DNA from: UBA668 sp040081465
GTDB taxonomy: Bacteria > Actinomycetota > Acidimicrobiia > Acidimicrobiales > Ilumatobacteraceae
Reading direction: 5' to 3'
Length of the DNA stretch: 64,000 nucleotides
NCBI GenBank assembly: GCA_040081465.1
Contig: JBEBGL010000010.1
Location: 3,508-67,507, forward strand
Part shown: piece by piece, positions 1-8,991 of the stretch
Layout: each line of letters opens with the position of its first letter
Numbering within the stretch: position 1 is the stretch's first letter
Program-made: the position numbers and the translations under genes
Notes under the pieces: model-generated
What the model was told of the DNA's origin: nothing
Seen by the model: the letters and a program-made list of their open reading frames with translations, nothing else
Databases searched by the model: none

Positions 1-1
1 G

Positions 2-550
2 TTGAGACGCCTATCGATTCAAGGCACTCCTTCCCATATGGCGATGGCGCTTGAAGAGTCGGTGCGGACTCACCTAGGTGTGGCCCTTGTCACCTCGGCT
101 GGAATCTTGGGGGAATCGCAGCCCGATGCCGCGAGCCGATTGTCGCCGATGCCCGATGTCAACGAGAAGGTGATGCGCGACCGTACGTCTTTCGACTGGT
201 GGGTGAAAGGTGACCCGATCCGCTCGATGCTCGCTGACGCGATTCGTTGCACGCTGTCAGCGTGTTCGATGGAGGATGTCGCCGCGCTCCACGTTCCGAT
301 GGCGTCGACCAACGCAGCGGGGTGCTATTGGTTCGCTAAGGAAGCCATTCTGCGCTATCCAGAGTGGGCGCTAAATACGCCAGGCGAAGTTGACGCGATT
401 CTCGGGCAGGCCGCGAGAAAGGAGTCAGGACGCATACGTGGTACGAGGAACGTAGCGAACCGCACCGATGAAGATCGCATTGCAGAGAAGGCGCGCCGCG
501 AGGTCCGACAGAGTTGGCTTGCAGACATCGCGAGGCAAGCTCCCATCTGA
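2..550 (+). CDS. hypothetical protein, 5' end outside the window
   Basis: This frame is open from the first bases to TGA at 548-550 and codes for at least 182 residues. The beginning probably lies left of the window, since no ribosome binding site can be judged and TTG at base 2 is only the first possible start. The visible part has a Trp-rich segment (residues about 65-68), several Cys residues and a basic C-terminal tail with Arg/Lys-Glu heptads. I do not recognise a family. It sits at the left end of the accessory region that carries the type I restriction system, so an accessory or mobile-element role is possible but unproven. Confidence 0.4.
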   Translation: MRRLSIQGTPSHMAMALEESVRTHLGVALVTSAGILGESQPDAASRLSPMPDVNEKVMRDRTSFDWWVKGDPIRSMLADAIRCTLSACSMEDVAALHVPMASTNAAGCYWFAKEAILRYPEWALNTPGEVDAILGQAARKESGRIRGTRNVANRTDEDRIAEKARREVRQSWLADIARQAPI

Positions 551-593
551 GTTATTGCCCTTTGCTGTACGCCGCATCGTTCTTCGGAGCCTC

Positions 594-680
594 GATAGCA
601 ACTATGTGCTTGTTTGGGATCGCGCATTTCGACGTGTGTGCAGTTGCTACCGGTGAGATAGCAATTCGAGATAGCAACTA
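594..680. repeat. cluster of GATAGCAA repeats
   Basis: GATAGCAACTA occurs at 594-604 and 670-680, a variant GATAGCAATTC at 657-667, and the reverse complement GTTGCTA at 643-649. The last forms a 7-base stem-like arrangement with the copy at 657. All four lie within 87 bases of non-coding DNA between the end of the first ORF and the fragment at 719-919. They could be binding sites for a regulator or replication/partition protein, or relics of small duplications; nothing here identifies a binder. Confidence 0.35.
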
Positions 681-718
681 GATCGATCGCGACTTGCGAG
701 GCGGGCCAGGTCACTTCG

Positions 719-919
719 CTACAGGATGCCCTCGCACCGTCGGTAGTCATAGAGCGACGGTGTAGCGGAAACGAGTAACTCGCCAACCCGGACCAGAGTG
801 CCAACGGGAACACCTTCGATACAACCAGCCTGAACGACGATGTCGTGGCCGCGCAGATGCAACTGCTCGTTGTGCCGTTCCCCGGCATCAAAAGGCAGCC
901 AACTGACCCTCGCATCTGA
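719..919 (-). pseudogene. open coding-like fragment without a start codon
   Basis: On the minus strand a frame is open from 919 to TAG at 719-721 (66 codons). It reads like real protein, with WLPFDAGERHNEQL followed by an alternation of hydrophobic and glycine residues and the ending YDYRRCEGIL. No ATG, GTG or TTG occurs in its first third, and an in-frame TGA lies just before it (920-922). It overlaps the 3' end of the small gene at 888-1181 in another frame, so it may be the remainder of a frameshifted C-terminus of that gene or an independent relic. Family unknown. With the repeat cluster it accounts for most of the 551-887 gap. Confidence 0.25.
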
Positions 920-1181
920 TCAGCCCGCGCCTCACTCCCCCTCGACCGAGGTCTTCAAGGTCGCGCAGGATTGCATCGGCCTGCTTGAATGCCAACGGCG
1001 TGAACTCAAGGCCGTCATCGCCAATACGGACCCAGTCGTCACCGACGACATCTCGCCAACCAACGTAGTGCAGTGCTCGGCAGAACCTTCGCCGGAACAC
1101 CGCCAGTCGTTCAGCGTCAGTCGCGGTTGCAGCGACGATTTCTTCAGCGGTCGCGGCTACGAGATCATCTTGTTTGCTCAT
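888..1181 (-). CDS. small hypothetical protein (97 aa)
   Basis: The start is ATG at 1181, chosen because AAGGAC lies eight bases upstream; longer versions of the frame have no such site. The product begins MSKQDDLVAATAEEI, is acidic, and carries an aromatic segment around residues 30-50 (HYVGWRDVVGDDW). Its C-terminus, after the RGLIRC segment, overlaps another open frame, which raises the possibility of a frameshift near 890-915. No family is recognised. It is transcribed away from hsdM, with 273 bases between the two starts, a space that should hold both promoters. Confidence 0.5.
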   Translation of the reverse strand: MSKQDDLVAATAEEIVAATATDAERLAVFRRRFCRALHYVGWRDVVGDDWVRIGDDGLEFTPLAFKQADAILRDLEDLGRGGVRRGLIRCEGQLAAF

Positions 1182-1454
1182 GCGTGTCCTTGTGTCTAAG
1201 AGGCAATACGACAAGACACTGTGCAGATGACGGACGCTTAGTTGCTCCCGAAGGAGCCGCATCGCCTATCGGCAAAGCACCTTGGCCGTCCGGCCAGGTT
1301 GCTGGACTCCTCGCGGAGCCACTCTTGATGTTGCGCTCCAGGGTAGCCATGAATCTCAGACCCTGCTCCATGAAGCCTGTGAATTTTCCCTCGCGTACGC
1401 TGTACGGGAGGCAGCGACCGGCGGCCGTTGAACTGCTCATACGGAGGACGGCGA

Positions 1455-3419
1455 GTGACGGCACCTGGTAAGTGGTCGGAGATGCTTGGACTCGTCTGGG
1501 CGGTGCGGGACAAGGATCTCCGCTTCTACTACGAGCGATCCGAGGTCGGCAACGTAATCTTGCCGCTCGTCGTTCTACGCCGACTCGACTTCGTACTTGC
1601 ACCAACCAAGTCGAAGGTTCTTGCAAAGGCAGCGAAGGTACAGGGCGGTCCCGACAGCTCTGCCGACCTACTTGCGCACGTCGCTGGTCAATCGTTCTAC
1701 AACACGAGCAAGTTCGACTTTCCGACACTCGTGACGCAGGACCCCGACAACATCCTCGACAATGTCATGGATTACCTAAACGGCTTCTCCCCGAACGTTC
1801 GCGACATCATCGCTAAATTCGCTTTCGTCAAAGAGGTGGAGCACATGAACGAGGTCGGCATCCTCCTCAGAGTGCTGGGTAAGTTCGCCAGCTCAGAGAT
1901 TGACCTCTCACCACAGCACGTGTCGAACCTTGACATGGGGTACCTCTATGAAGAACTCCTTCGGCTCGTGTCGGATCTGTCGAACAAGGAAGCAGGAGAT
2001 CACTTCACGCCGCGCGAGGTGATCTCAATGATGGTGCATCTGCTCGTCACCGATTCACTCGACCTGCACACGGCGGGCAAAGTCATTACCGTCTATGACC
2101 CAGCGTGTGGTACGGGTGGCATGCTGACCGAGACCGAGAAGCAGCTACTGGCAATCAATGAGAAGGCAAAGGTGTATTTGTTCGGGCAGGAGATCAACCT
2201 TCGTTCGCATGCCGTTTGTACTTCAGACATGCTCATCAAGGGCCAGGATGCAACCAACATCGTTCGCAAAGACACACTCGCGTTCGACGGGTTCCCTGAC
2301 CGACGTTTCGACTACGTAATCGCGAACCCGCCATATGGGGTCGACTGGAGCGAGTCGATGGACGCCGTAAAGCGAGAGCACGAGCGCGGGTTCGCTGGTC
2401 GGTTCGGTGCAGGTCTGCCAGGTATAGGGGACGGGCAGATGCTATTTCTGCAGCACATGGTGGCCAAGGCTAAGACGGCCGACGAAGGTGGTGGCCGCGT
2501 AGCGGTCGTGCTCGATGGCGCCCCGTTGTTCTCCGGCGACGCCGGCAGGGGCGAGAACAACATCCGCAAGTGGCTCTTTGAAAACGACCTGGTCGAGGCA
2601 ATCATCGGGCTTCCACCACAGCTCTTTTACAACACAGGCATAAACACATACGTGTGGGTGCTGTCCACAGCGAAGCGGCCCGAGCGGCAAGGCTTGGTCC
2701 AGCTCATCGACGCCAGGGACCTGTACGAGAAGCGGCCAGTCAGCCTGGGCTACAAGCGGCATGACCTCGGGGAAACGCACATCTCCGAGATTGTCCGGAC
2801 CTACGAGGCGTTCATCGAGTCCAGTCGCTGCAAAATCATGCCCAATGAGGAGTTCGGGTACACGAAGATCGTGGTCGACCGACCGCTTCTCGCACGGTAC
2901 GAGCTGACCGACGAAACCATCGCGGCAATACGAAGCGACAAGGCTTTCGCGAAAGCAAAGGAAGCCGATCGCGTTGCGATCATCAATGCGATCGAATCCG
3001 ACGTGCCGTGGTCCGCCCGCTCTTACGCCGAGGCAGAGGCGACCGTAACGCGATGGCTGGCCCAGGCTGGGAAGACGGCCAAGGCGATACGAGACTGCAT
3101 CCTCTCAGCTATCACAATTGCAGATCCGGATGGACTTCCCGTGCCGAGCGCTAAAGGTGGAGTAATCGCCGACGGCACTCTTCGCGATGCCGAGTACGTT
3201 CCGCTTACTGCCGACATCGAGGATTTCATCGAACGCGAGGTGCTCGCGATCTGGCCAGACGCGTGGAGTGATAGAGGCAACGACAAGGTCGGCTACGACG
3301 TGCCGTTCACGCGCCTGTTTTACAAGTACCAACCCCCGCGCGCGCTTGAGGAGATCGACGCGGAGATCAAATCAAGCCAACAACGCATCCTCGCTCTTCT
3401 TGCCGAGGTCACTGGATGA
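1455..3419 (+). CDS. hsdM: type I restriction-modification system, methyltransferase subunit HsdM
   Basis: A 654-residue N6-adenine methyltransferase that, with HsdS, modifies host DNA. The S-adenosylmethionine motif DPACGTGGML starts near residue 215 and the catalytic NPPY motif lies at residues 291-294. The helical HsdM N-terminal domain occupies about residues 10-170, and the long C-terminal region has charged helices. GTG at 1455 is preferred over the upstream ATG at 1428 because GGAGG ends eight bases before it. It is the first gene of the operon and overlaps hsdS by four bases (ATGA), indicating translational coupling. Both key motifs are intact, so it is expected to be active. Confidence 0.95.
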   Translation: MTAPGKWSEMLGLVWAVRDKDLRFYYERSEVGNVILPLVVLRRLDFVLAPTKSKVLAKAAKVQGGPDSSADLLAHVAGQSFYNTSKFDFPTLVTQDPDNILDNVMDYLNGFSPNVRDIIAKFAFVKEVEHMNEVGILLRVLGKFASSEIDLSPQHVSNLDMGYLYEELLRLVSDLSNKEAGDHFTPREVISMMVHLLVTDSLDLHTAGKVITVYDPACGTGGMLTETEKQLLAINEKAKVYLFGQEINLRSHAVCTSDMLIKGQDATNIVRKDTLAFDGFPDRRFDYVIANPPYGVDWSESMDAVKREHERGFAGRFGAGLPGIGDGQMLFLQHMVAKAKTADEGGGRVAVVLDGAPLFSGDAGRGENNIRKWLFENDLVEAIIGLPPQLFYNTGINTYVWVLSTAKRPERQGLVQLIDARDLYEKRPVSLGYKRHDLGETHISEIVRTYEAFIESSRCKIMPNEEFGYTKIVVDRPLLARYELTDETIAAIRSDKAFAKAKEADRVAIINAIESDVPWSARSYAEAEATVTRWLAQAGKTAKAIRDCILSAITIADPDGLPVPSAKGGVIADGTLRDAEYVPLTADIEDFIEREVLAIWPDAWSDRGNDKVGYDVPFTRLFYKYQPPRALEEIDAEIKSSQQRILALLAEVTG

Positions 3420-4624
3420 CCAGGCTGAAGGCTTTTGTATCAAACATCACCACGAAGGTAAACGACGTTTCTCTGCCCTACGTGGCTCTTGAGCACATCG
3501 AACCCGGTACCGGTCGCCTCGTCGAAGGTGCCCTGTTGGAAGGATGGTCGACCACGGACTCGATTGGTCATCGCGCTGGAGATGTCCGCTTCGGCAAGCT
3601 CCGGCCCTACCTGTCAAAGTCGTATCTGGCAAGCAGCGATGGAGTGGGCTCGAGTGAACTCATCGTCCTGCGCCCCAAGCGCTCTCTCGACTCCCGCTTC
3701 CTTTGGTATTTGACCCTCAGCCGACCCTTCATCGAATGGGCCATCGCGACTTCGTACGGGGTGAAGATGCCGCGCACGTCATGGTCGGCGCTCGGCAACT
3801 TTGACGTTTCCCCACCATCTGTCCCACGGCAGCGTGAGGTTGTCGGGTTACTAGATTCTGTCATTGGTCAGATAGATGTTCTTATCGCTGAGCAACTGCA
3901 CCTTGCGGCCCTCGCGCAGGAACGGCTGTGGGTGAGCATCTCAAAGGTGCTCGGAGCCCGCGTTGGCGGAGAGGCTGATTTGCTCGAATCCGGACTCTTA
4001 CCGTGCCCAGCTCCATGGAGGCTGGCGCAGCTCAGGCAGGTCGCCCGCATCCAGAGCGGCCTGACCCTCGGCAAGGTCTATTCCGAACCCGTGAGTGAAT
4101 TGCCGTACTTGCGCGTGGCAAATGTCCGCGACGGAGAGATCAACACTGAGGACGTCTCGACCGTTGCCGTACCGATCGCAGTGGCCGCGCGCCACACGCT
4201 GCGGGCCGGAGATGTATTGATGACTGAGGGTGGCGACAACGACAAACTCGGCCGCGGCGCAGTCTGGGACGGTCGAATCGAGCCGTGCTTGCATCAGAAT
4301 CACATCTTCGCAGTGCGTCCTGGGAGCGAACTTCTCGCTGAATATCTCTCCGCTCTTCTCACCAGTTCGTGGGGCCGCGCATACTTCACAGCGACAGCGC
4401 ACCAGACCACGAACCTCGCGTCCACGAACAGATCGAAGGTTGGGCGGCTACCTATTCCGCTGCCGCTCATCGAACGGCAGCATGAGATAGTTGCCTTCGT
4501 GCGTGAGGAATCATTGGCACTTACAGGATTGATGACAGAAATCGAGAATCAGGTCGTCTTGCTTCGCGAACATCGCCAGGCGCTCATCACTGCCGCGGTG
4601 ACCGGACACTTGGAGTTTGCCTAA
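3416..4624 (+). CDS. hsdS: type I restriction-modification system, specificity subunit HsdS
   Basis: The 402-residue DNA-recognition subunit, which holds two HsdM and two HsdR copies on the target site. Two target-recognition domains are visible (about residues 1-150 and 195-350). Each ends in the typical junction to a helical spacer: SPPSVPRQREVVGLLDSVI after the first, and PLIERQHEIVAF followed by a helix ending HRQALITAAVTGHLEF after the second. This is the full-length two-half form. The target sequence cannot be read from the protein. The stop codon shares one base with the hsdR start (TAATG at 4622-4626). Confidence 0.93.
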   Translation: MTRLKAFVSNITTKVNDVSLPYVALEHIEPGTGRLVEGALLEGWSTTDSIGHRAGDVRFGKLRPYLSKSYLASSDGVGSSELIVLRPKRSLDSRFLWYLTLSRPFIEWAIATSYGVKMPRTSWSALGNFDVSPPSVPRQREVVGLLDSVIGQIDVLIAEQLHLAALAQERLWVSISKVLGARVGGEADLLESGLLPCPAPWRLAQLRQVARIQSGLTLGKVYSEPVSELPYLRVANVRDGEINTEDVSTVAVPIAVAARHTLRAGDVLMTEGGDNDKLGRGAVWDGRIEPCLHQNHIFAVRPGSELLAEYLSALLTSSWGRAYFTATAHQTTNLASTNRSKVGRLPIPLPLIERQHEIVAFVREESLALTGLMTEIENQVVLLREHRQALITAAVTGHLEFA

Positions 4625-7599
4625 TGGCTAAAGCTGGAATGAAGGAGATCGACTTCGAACACGAGGTCGAGTTAACGCTGCTCGATGTGGGCGGCTACAC
4701 AAAGTCGTTGCCTTCTCACTTCGACCTGACCTACGGAATCGACACAGCGGAGCTTTTCGCATTCGTCGGTGCAACACAGGCGAAGGCTTGGGAGCAGATC
4801 GTGCATCGCTACGGCGGAGATCCCGACAAAGCGCAGAAGGGCTTCATCGCTCGACTCGCGGCGGAGATCGACAACCGCGGCACGATCGCCGTGTTGCGCG
4901 ATGGCATGAAGGACCAGATGGTTCAGATTCGACTCGCGTTCTTCAAGCCGGCGACGTCGATGAACGACATGCTCGCCGCAGGCTACGCCGCAAACCGTCT
5001 CACGATGACGCGCCAGCTGCGGTACTCGGCGCGACACAACAACACACTCGACGTGGCGCTCTTCTTGAACGGGCTGTTGTTCGCCACTGTGGAACTGAAG
5101 AACCCGCTCACCGGACAGTCGGTCGACGACGCGATGGACCAATATCGGTTGGACCGGGACGCGGTGAAGGATCCGTTCCTCGGGCGAGCGCTAGTGCACT
5201 TCGCGGTCGATCCGTACCTCGTCTATATGACAACGAAGTTGGAGCAGAACGAAACGACCTTTCTGCCATTCAACCGCGGGCGCGACAATGCGAAAGGCAA
5301 CCCGGACAATCCAGACGGGTATGCGACCGCTTACCTCTGGGAGTCGATCTGGGCGCGTCACACGATCTTGGACATCCTGGCCCGCTTCGTGCACCAGACC
5401 GAAGACGGCGAAACCTTGTTCCCCAGGTTCCACCAGTGGGACGTTGTCGTCAAGCTTGAGGCTGACGCCCGGGAACGCGGGGCTGGCCACAGCTACCTGC
5501 TCCAGCACTCAGCGGGATCCGGCAAGTCAAACTCCATCTCGTGGCTGGCGCATCGTCTCTCGACCCTGCACTGCGCGTCGGACGTCAAGCGGTTCCACAA
5601 GGTCGTGGTAATCACCGATCGCCGCAACCTTGACGAGCAACTGCGCGCGACCGTCGAACAGTTCGAGCGCACCAAAGGCGTTGTCGTCGCCATCAAGGAC
5701 GACGAAGGCTCCAAGTCGAGCAAGCTCGCTGAGGCGCTTGCTTCGGCGACATGCCGAATCATTGTCACAACGCTGCAGACATTCCCATTCGTTCTCAACC
5801 AAATTGACTCGCCAGCTCTCGCGGAAAGGACATGGGCAATCGTTATCGACGAGGCCCATTCGTCGCAGACGGGCGACGCTGCCGCGGCACTTCGACAGGC
5901 GCTGGGAGCTGGCACGTTGCTGCCCGACGACGTCGATGAGGAGACGATGCTGGCGACGGTATTGGCGGCCCGAGGCCAGCAGCCCAACATGTCCTTTTTC
6001 GCGTTCACTGCGACCCCCAAGAACAAGACCGTCGAAATCTTTGGCTCCGTGCTAGCTGACGGCAACAAGGGACCGTTCCACTTGTACTCGATGCGACAAG
6101 CCATCGAGGAGGGCTTCATACTCGATGTACTCCGTTTCTATGCGACGTGGAAGAGCTACTTTCGGTTGGCGACGGTCTCACTCGAGGCCGCGAACAAAGA
6201 GGTGGACGCGTCCAAGGCGGGTTCGGCCCTACGAAAGATCCTGGTCCGGCATCCTGAAGTGATCTCCCAGAAGGCGCGCGTAATCATCGAACACTTTCGC
6301 GCGCACACGGCGCAGAAGCTCGGAGGACTTGCAAAGGCGATGGTGGTTACCGATTCTCGCGCGGCAGCCGTGAAGTACAAGTTGGCGATCGACGCGTACA
6401 TCGCCGAGAAGGGCTACGACATCGCATCGCTCGTGGCTTTCTCCGGAAAAGTGCTGGACGATGTTGCCGGCGAAGTGACCGAGAGTTCCATGAACAACCT
6501 CAAGGAGAGCCAGACGGGAGACGCGTTCAAGGGACGGCGGGACCCTTATAAGCCTGGCGACTACCAGGTCCTAATCGTCGCAGAAAAATTCCAGACAGGA
6601 TTCGACGAACCTCGCCTACACACAATGTTTGTTGACCGGACGCTCACCGGCCTGGCGATCGTGCAGACGCTTTCGAGACTCAACCGAACGATGAAGGGCA
6701 AGGACGACACGTTCATCCTCGACTTCTGCAACGACCCTGACCTCATCGCCAAGGAGTTCCAGCACTTTTACGAGACTGCAACAGTTATCCCGACAGACGT
6801 CAACGTTCTCACCGATGCGTACGACAAAGCAATCGACCTTGGCGTGATCGACGTGGCCGAGGTGACCGACACCGTCGCGAAATGCTTCACAAGTACGGCG
6901 AAGGGCCCAGCACTCGGCAATGTCTACGCTGCCTTTAACCCCGCACTGGCGCGCTTCAGTGACTTGGACGGAGAGAAGCAGGAAGCATTTCGCGCAGCGC
7001 TCGCCTCTTACCTCCATCTCTACGCATTTCTGTCGCAGGTGATGACCTGGACAGACGCGGACTACGAAAGGCTGTACATCTACGGACGCGCGCTCGCGCA
7101 GCTTTTGCCGGCGGCACCGGATGGCAGACTCAGTCTCGGCTCCGATGTGGTCCTCACTCACCTTCGTCTCGAGGACCTCGGGACGGAGCACGCCACACTT
7201 CAACCTGGAGGCAGCGAACCTGGTCAAGCATTTCCGGGACATGGGCGCGGCCGACAACACGACCCGCGCCTCGACACGCTGGGCAACATCACGGAAGAAC
7301 TCAACAAGGTCTTCGGCCTAAACCTCCAAGAACGCGACCGCCTTGCCTTTGAGCAGTTTGAGGTGTCTTGGCTCGCCGACGACGAACTGCGCACCGTCGC
7401 CCATGCCAATGACCTAAGCGGCTTCCGCCTGGAGTTCGAGAAGAAGTTCAAGACAACCATCCTCGACAACGAGGAAGCGAATGGGGACCTCTACGAGCGC
7501 CTCGCTCACGACGAGAAATTCCGCGACCGTGTTCTCGACTGGTATCTCTCCCGAATGTACGAACTGCTTCGAGCCGATTCCATCGACGAAGAGTCGTAA
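4624..7599 (+). CDS. hsdR: type I restriction-modification system, restriction/translocase subunit HsdR
   Basis: A 991-residue motor and nuclease subunit. The N-terminal PD-(D/E)xK nuclease is visible as Asp143 in NTLDVAL and ELK at 157-159. The SF2 translocase follows, with Walker A GSGKS near residues 298-302, DEAH at 409-412, FTATP near 460-465 and a C-terminal helicase lobe with QTGFDEP and QTLSRLNR. The C-terminal region has the usual helical HsdM/HsdS contact. A Gly/Pro/His-rich stretch near residues 855-880 separates the lobes from the last domain. Start and stop are clear, the frame is intact and it is coupled to hsdS. Confidence 0.95.
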   Translation: MAKAGMKEIDFEHEVELTLLDVGGYTKSLPSHFDLTYGIDTAELFAFVGATQAKAWEQIVHRYGGDPDKAQKGFIARLAAEIDNRGTIAVLRDGMKDQMVQIRLAFFKPATSMNDMLAAGYAANRLTMTRQLRYSARHNNTLDVALFLNGLLFATVELKNPLTGQSVDDAMDQYRLDRDAVKDPFLGRALVHFAVDPYLVYMTTKLEQNETTFLPFNRGRDNAKGNPDNPDGYATAYLWESIWARHTILDILARFVHQTEDGETLFPRFHQWDVVVKLEADARERGAGHSYLLQHSAGSGKSNSISWLAHRLSTLHCASDVKRFHKVVVITDRRNLDEQLRATVEQFERTKGVVVAIKDDEGSKSSKLAEALASATCRIIVTTLQTFPFVLNQIDSPALAERTWAIVIDEAHSSQTGDAAAALRQALGAGTLLPDDVDEETMLATVLAARGQQPNMSFFAFTATPKNKTVEIFGSVLADGNKGPFHLYSMRQAIEEGFILDVLRFYATWKSYFRLATVSLEAANKEVDASKAGSALRKILVRHPEVISQKARVIIEHFRAHTAQKLGGLAKAMVVTDSRAAAVKYKLAIDAYIAEKGYDIASLVAFSGKVLDDVAGEVTESSMNNLKESQTGDAFKGRRDPYKPGDYQVLIVAEKFQTGFDEPRLHTMFVDRTLTGLAIVQTLSRLNRTMKGKDDTFILDFCNDPDLIAKEFQHFYETATVIPTDVNVLTDAYDKAIDLGVIDVAEVTDTVAKCFTSTAKGPALGNVYAAFNPALARFSDLDGEKQEAFRAALASYLHLYAFLSQVMTWTDADYERLYIYGRALAQLLPAAPDGRLSLGSDVVLTHLRLEDLGTEHATLQPGGSEPGQAFPGHGRGRQHDPRLDTLGNITEELNKVFGLNLQERDRLAFEQFEVSWLADDELRTVAHANDLSGFRLEFEKKFKTTILDNEEANGDLYERLAHDEKFRDRVLDWYLSRMYELLRADSIDEES

Positions 7600-7624
7600 G
7601 GTCTCGCTGAAGAGATGAGTCATC

Positions 7625-8569
7625 ATGTCGAACGGTGATGGCGCTGCCGAAATTCAGAATGCTTTCGACGTCGAGAGGGCCGACCTCCGAACCGACAGCG
7701 AGTTTTCGTATCTATTCGCGGCGTGTGAACGACTCACTCAATTCATCTTGAATCAGTTCCCCCGCCAGGGAATAGCGACAGAAGCACACGACAGTCGCTT
7801 CTTGACGTGGACGATCGTGATGCGGGGGATCAAGACGTTTGATGCACTGCTCGTCCTCGCCGATCGCGGATATGGCGTACAAGCCACCATGCTCTCACGG
7901 ACCCTGTTCGAAGACACCGTGAGTGCGTGGTGGTGCTCCTCTCGCCCCACCGAGGAACTTCTCGAGCTAATGCTGTCGCACGACAAGAGCGTCTCGCTTG
8001 CCCTCCACCGCGAGCGGCCCGGCCGCGAGTACTTCGAGGCCCTCGCGAAAAGGCAGCCACTTGAAGATGAACATCTTCAGCGGTTCATTGATGAGCATGG
8101 CATCGATGCCCGACGCGCGCGCGCCCTTTGGACGGGAAAGACAATTGCGTCCATGGTCAACGAGATCGAACCTCACCTCGATGAGCAAGACGTCCCCATC
8201 ATGCGACTACTTTTTGACGTCGCCTACCTGCTCTCCAACCTGATGGTGCACAACAGTCCTGTGTCGATGGGAACAGCGATGCGTTCGACGAGCGTGCGCA
8301 GTGATGGGGTACCGGAAACAACACTGAGCCGGCGTCCGAGCAGGCTGTTCGTTCATGACGCTTTGACCATTGGATACCTATCACTCTCGATCCTGGGCCG
8401 ACTCGTGACGCAGCCAACGGCCACGAGCGAGCTCAATCGAATCCTCAGCGACTCTCGCCCGCTCTTCATCGTCGTCGACGGCGATACGGTGCAACGGACT
8501 GGCAGGAACGATCCGTGTCCGTGCGGCAGCGGCCGGAAGAACAAGCACTGTCACGGTCGACACTTGTGA
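7625..8569 (+). CDS. DUF5677-like protein with C-terminal SEC-C zinc motif
   Basis: A 314-residue protein starting 25 bases after hsdR and on the same strand, so probably co-transcribed. Most of it is helical and resembles DUF5677 proteins: an RGIKTFDALLVLADRGYG segment, then LSRTLFEDTVSAWW, and His residues in the VHNSP segment. The last 20 residues form a SEC-C zinc motif (DPCPCGSGRKNKHCHG), which in SecA and other proteins mediates contacts with partner proteins or ribosomes. Such proteins are often found beside defence genes (family knowledge); a role in restriction itself is inference. The biochemical function is unknown. Confidence 0.7.
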   Translation: MSNGDGAAEIQNAFDVERADLRTDSEFSYLFAACERLTQFILNQFPRQGIATEAHDSRFLTWTIVMRGIKTFDALLVLADRGYGVQATMLSRTLFEDTVSAWWCSSRPTEELLELMLSHDKSVSLALHRERPGREYFEALAKRQPLEDEHLQRFIDEHGIDARRARALWTGKTIASMVNEIEPHLDEQDVPIMRLLFDVAYLLSNLMVHNSPVSMGTAMRSTSVRSDGVPETTLSRRPSRLFVHDALTIGYLSLSILGRLVTQPTATSELNRILSDSRPLFIVVDGDTVQRTGRNDPCPCGSGRKNKHCHGRHL

Positions 8570-8622
8570 TCGTCCAATCTGACCTCTCCTGAAAAGCGAA
8601 TTGCTGTGGTGATAGGTAGCGC

Positions 8623-8874
8623 TCATGTCACGCTCGTCGGCGCTGTCCCCGACGCGACGGAACGGTGGCCGTCGTCAGCGGTAATGCTCTCATCCCACTC
8701 CACTGCAAACGATTCGACACTGTCGAAATGCAAGTACTTCAACTGCCAATGGCTGCGCCCGTTATGGCCGATGTTCTGCAGGCGTATACCAGCCGCCCTG
8801 AAGATGGCGAAGAACTCGTTCAGGCTCCAGCCGGGCTGCCGGCGTTTCTTGCCCGCGTCGAATGGCGACGTCGC
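8623..8874 (-). pseudogene. coding-like fragment without start, probable gene relic
   Basis: On the minus strand 83 codons are open between TGA at 8875-8877 and TGA at 8623-8625. The translation looks like genuine protein (SLNEFFAIFRAAGIRL, then SHWQLKYLHF and SVESFAVEWDES), but no ATG or GTG start lies in its first half. The rest of a gene would have to be upstream in another frame, which suggests deletion or frameshift. The family is not recognised. Together with its flanks it fills the 8570-8991 gap, where I see no intact gene. The upstream extension of the next plus-strand frame over this area looks like non-coding translation. Confidence 0.3.
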
Positions 8875-8991
8875 TCATATAGCAAGGCGCGTGGCGAGGG
8901 TCGCTCGCGTCAGCAGGCGGGTGGTCGACAGTGGCGTAACCTTCGCACAACTTCACGTGGATCGGCCGCGAAGCACGGCCTGGGGGCTGGA

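Noticed and set aside
355..915. 186-codon minus-strand open frame
   Set aside because: Its translation is rich in Ser, Cys and Arg, has no domain pattern and overlaps a more protein-like frame (719-919) and the antisense of the first gene.
7120..7330. Frameshift in hsdR around residues 835-890
   Set aside because: The Gly/Pro/His-rich stretch looks odd, but the frame stays open and the following helix (DTLGNITEELNKVFGL) matches the family, so it is more likely a variable loop.
8665..8991. N-terminal extension of the 678-aa protein (109 codons in the same open frame)
   Set aside because: Arg/Ser/Gly-rich, without secondary-structure pattern, and antisense to a more convincing relic; the protein-like sequence begins at ATG 8992.
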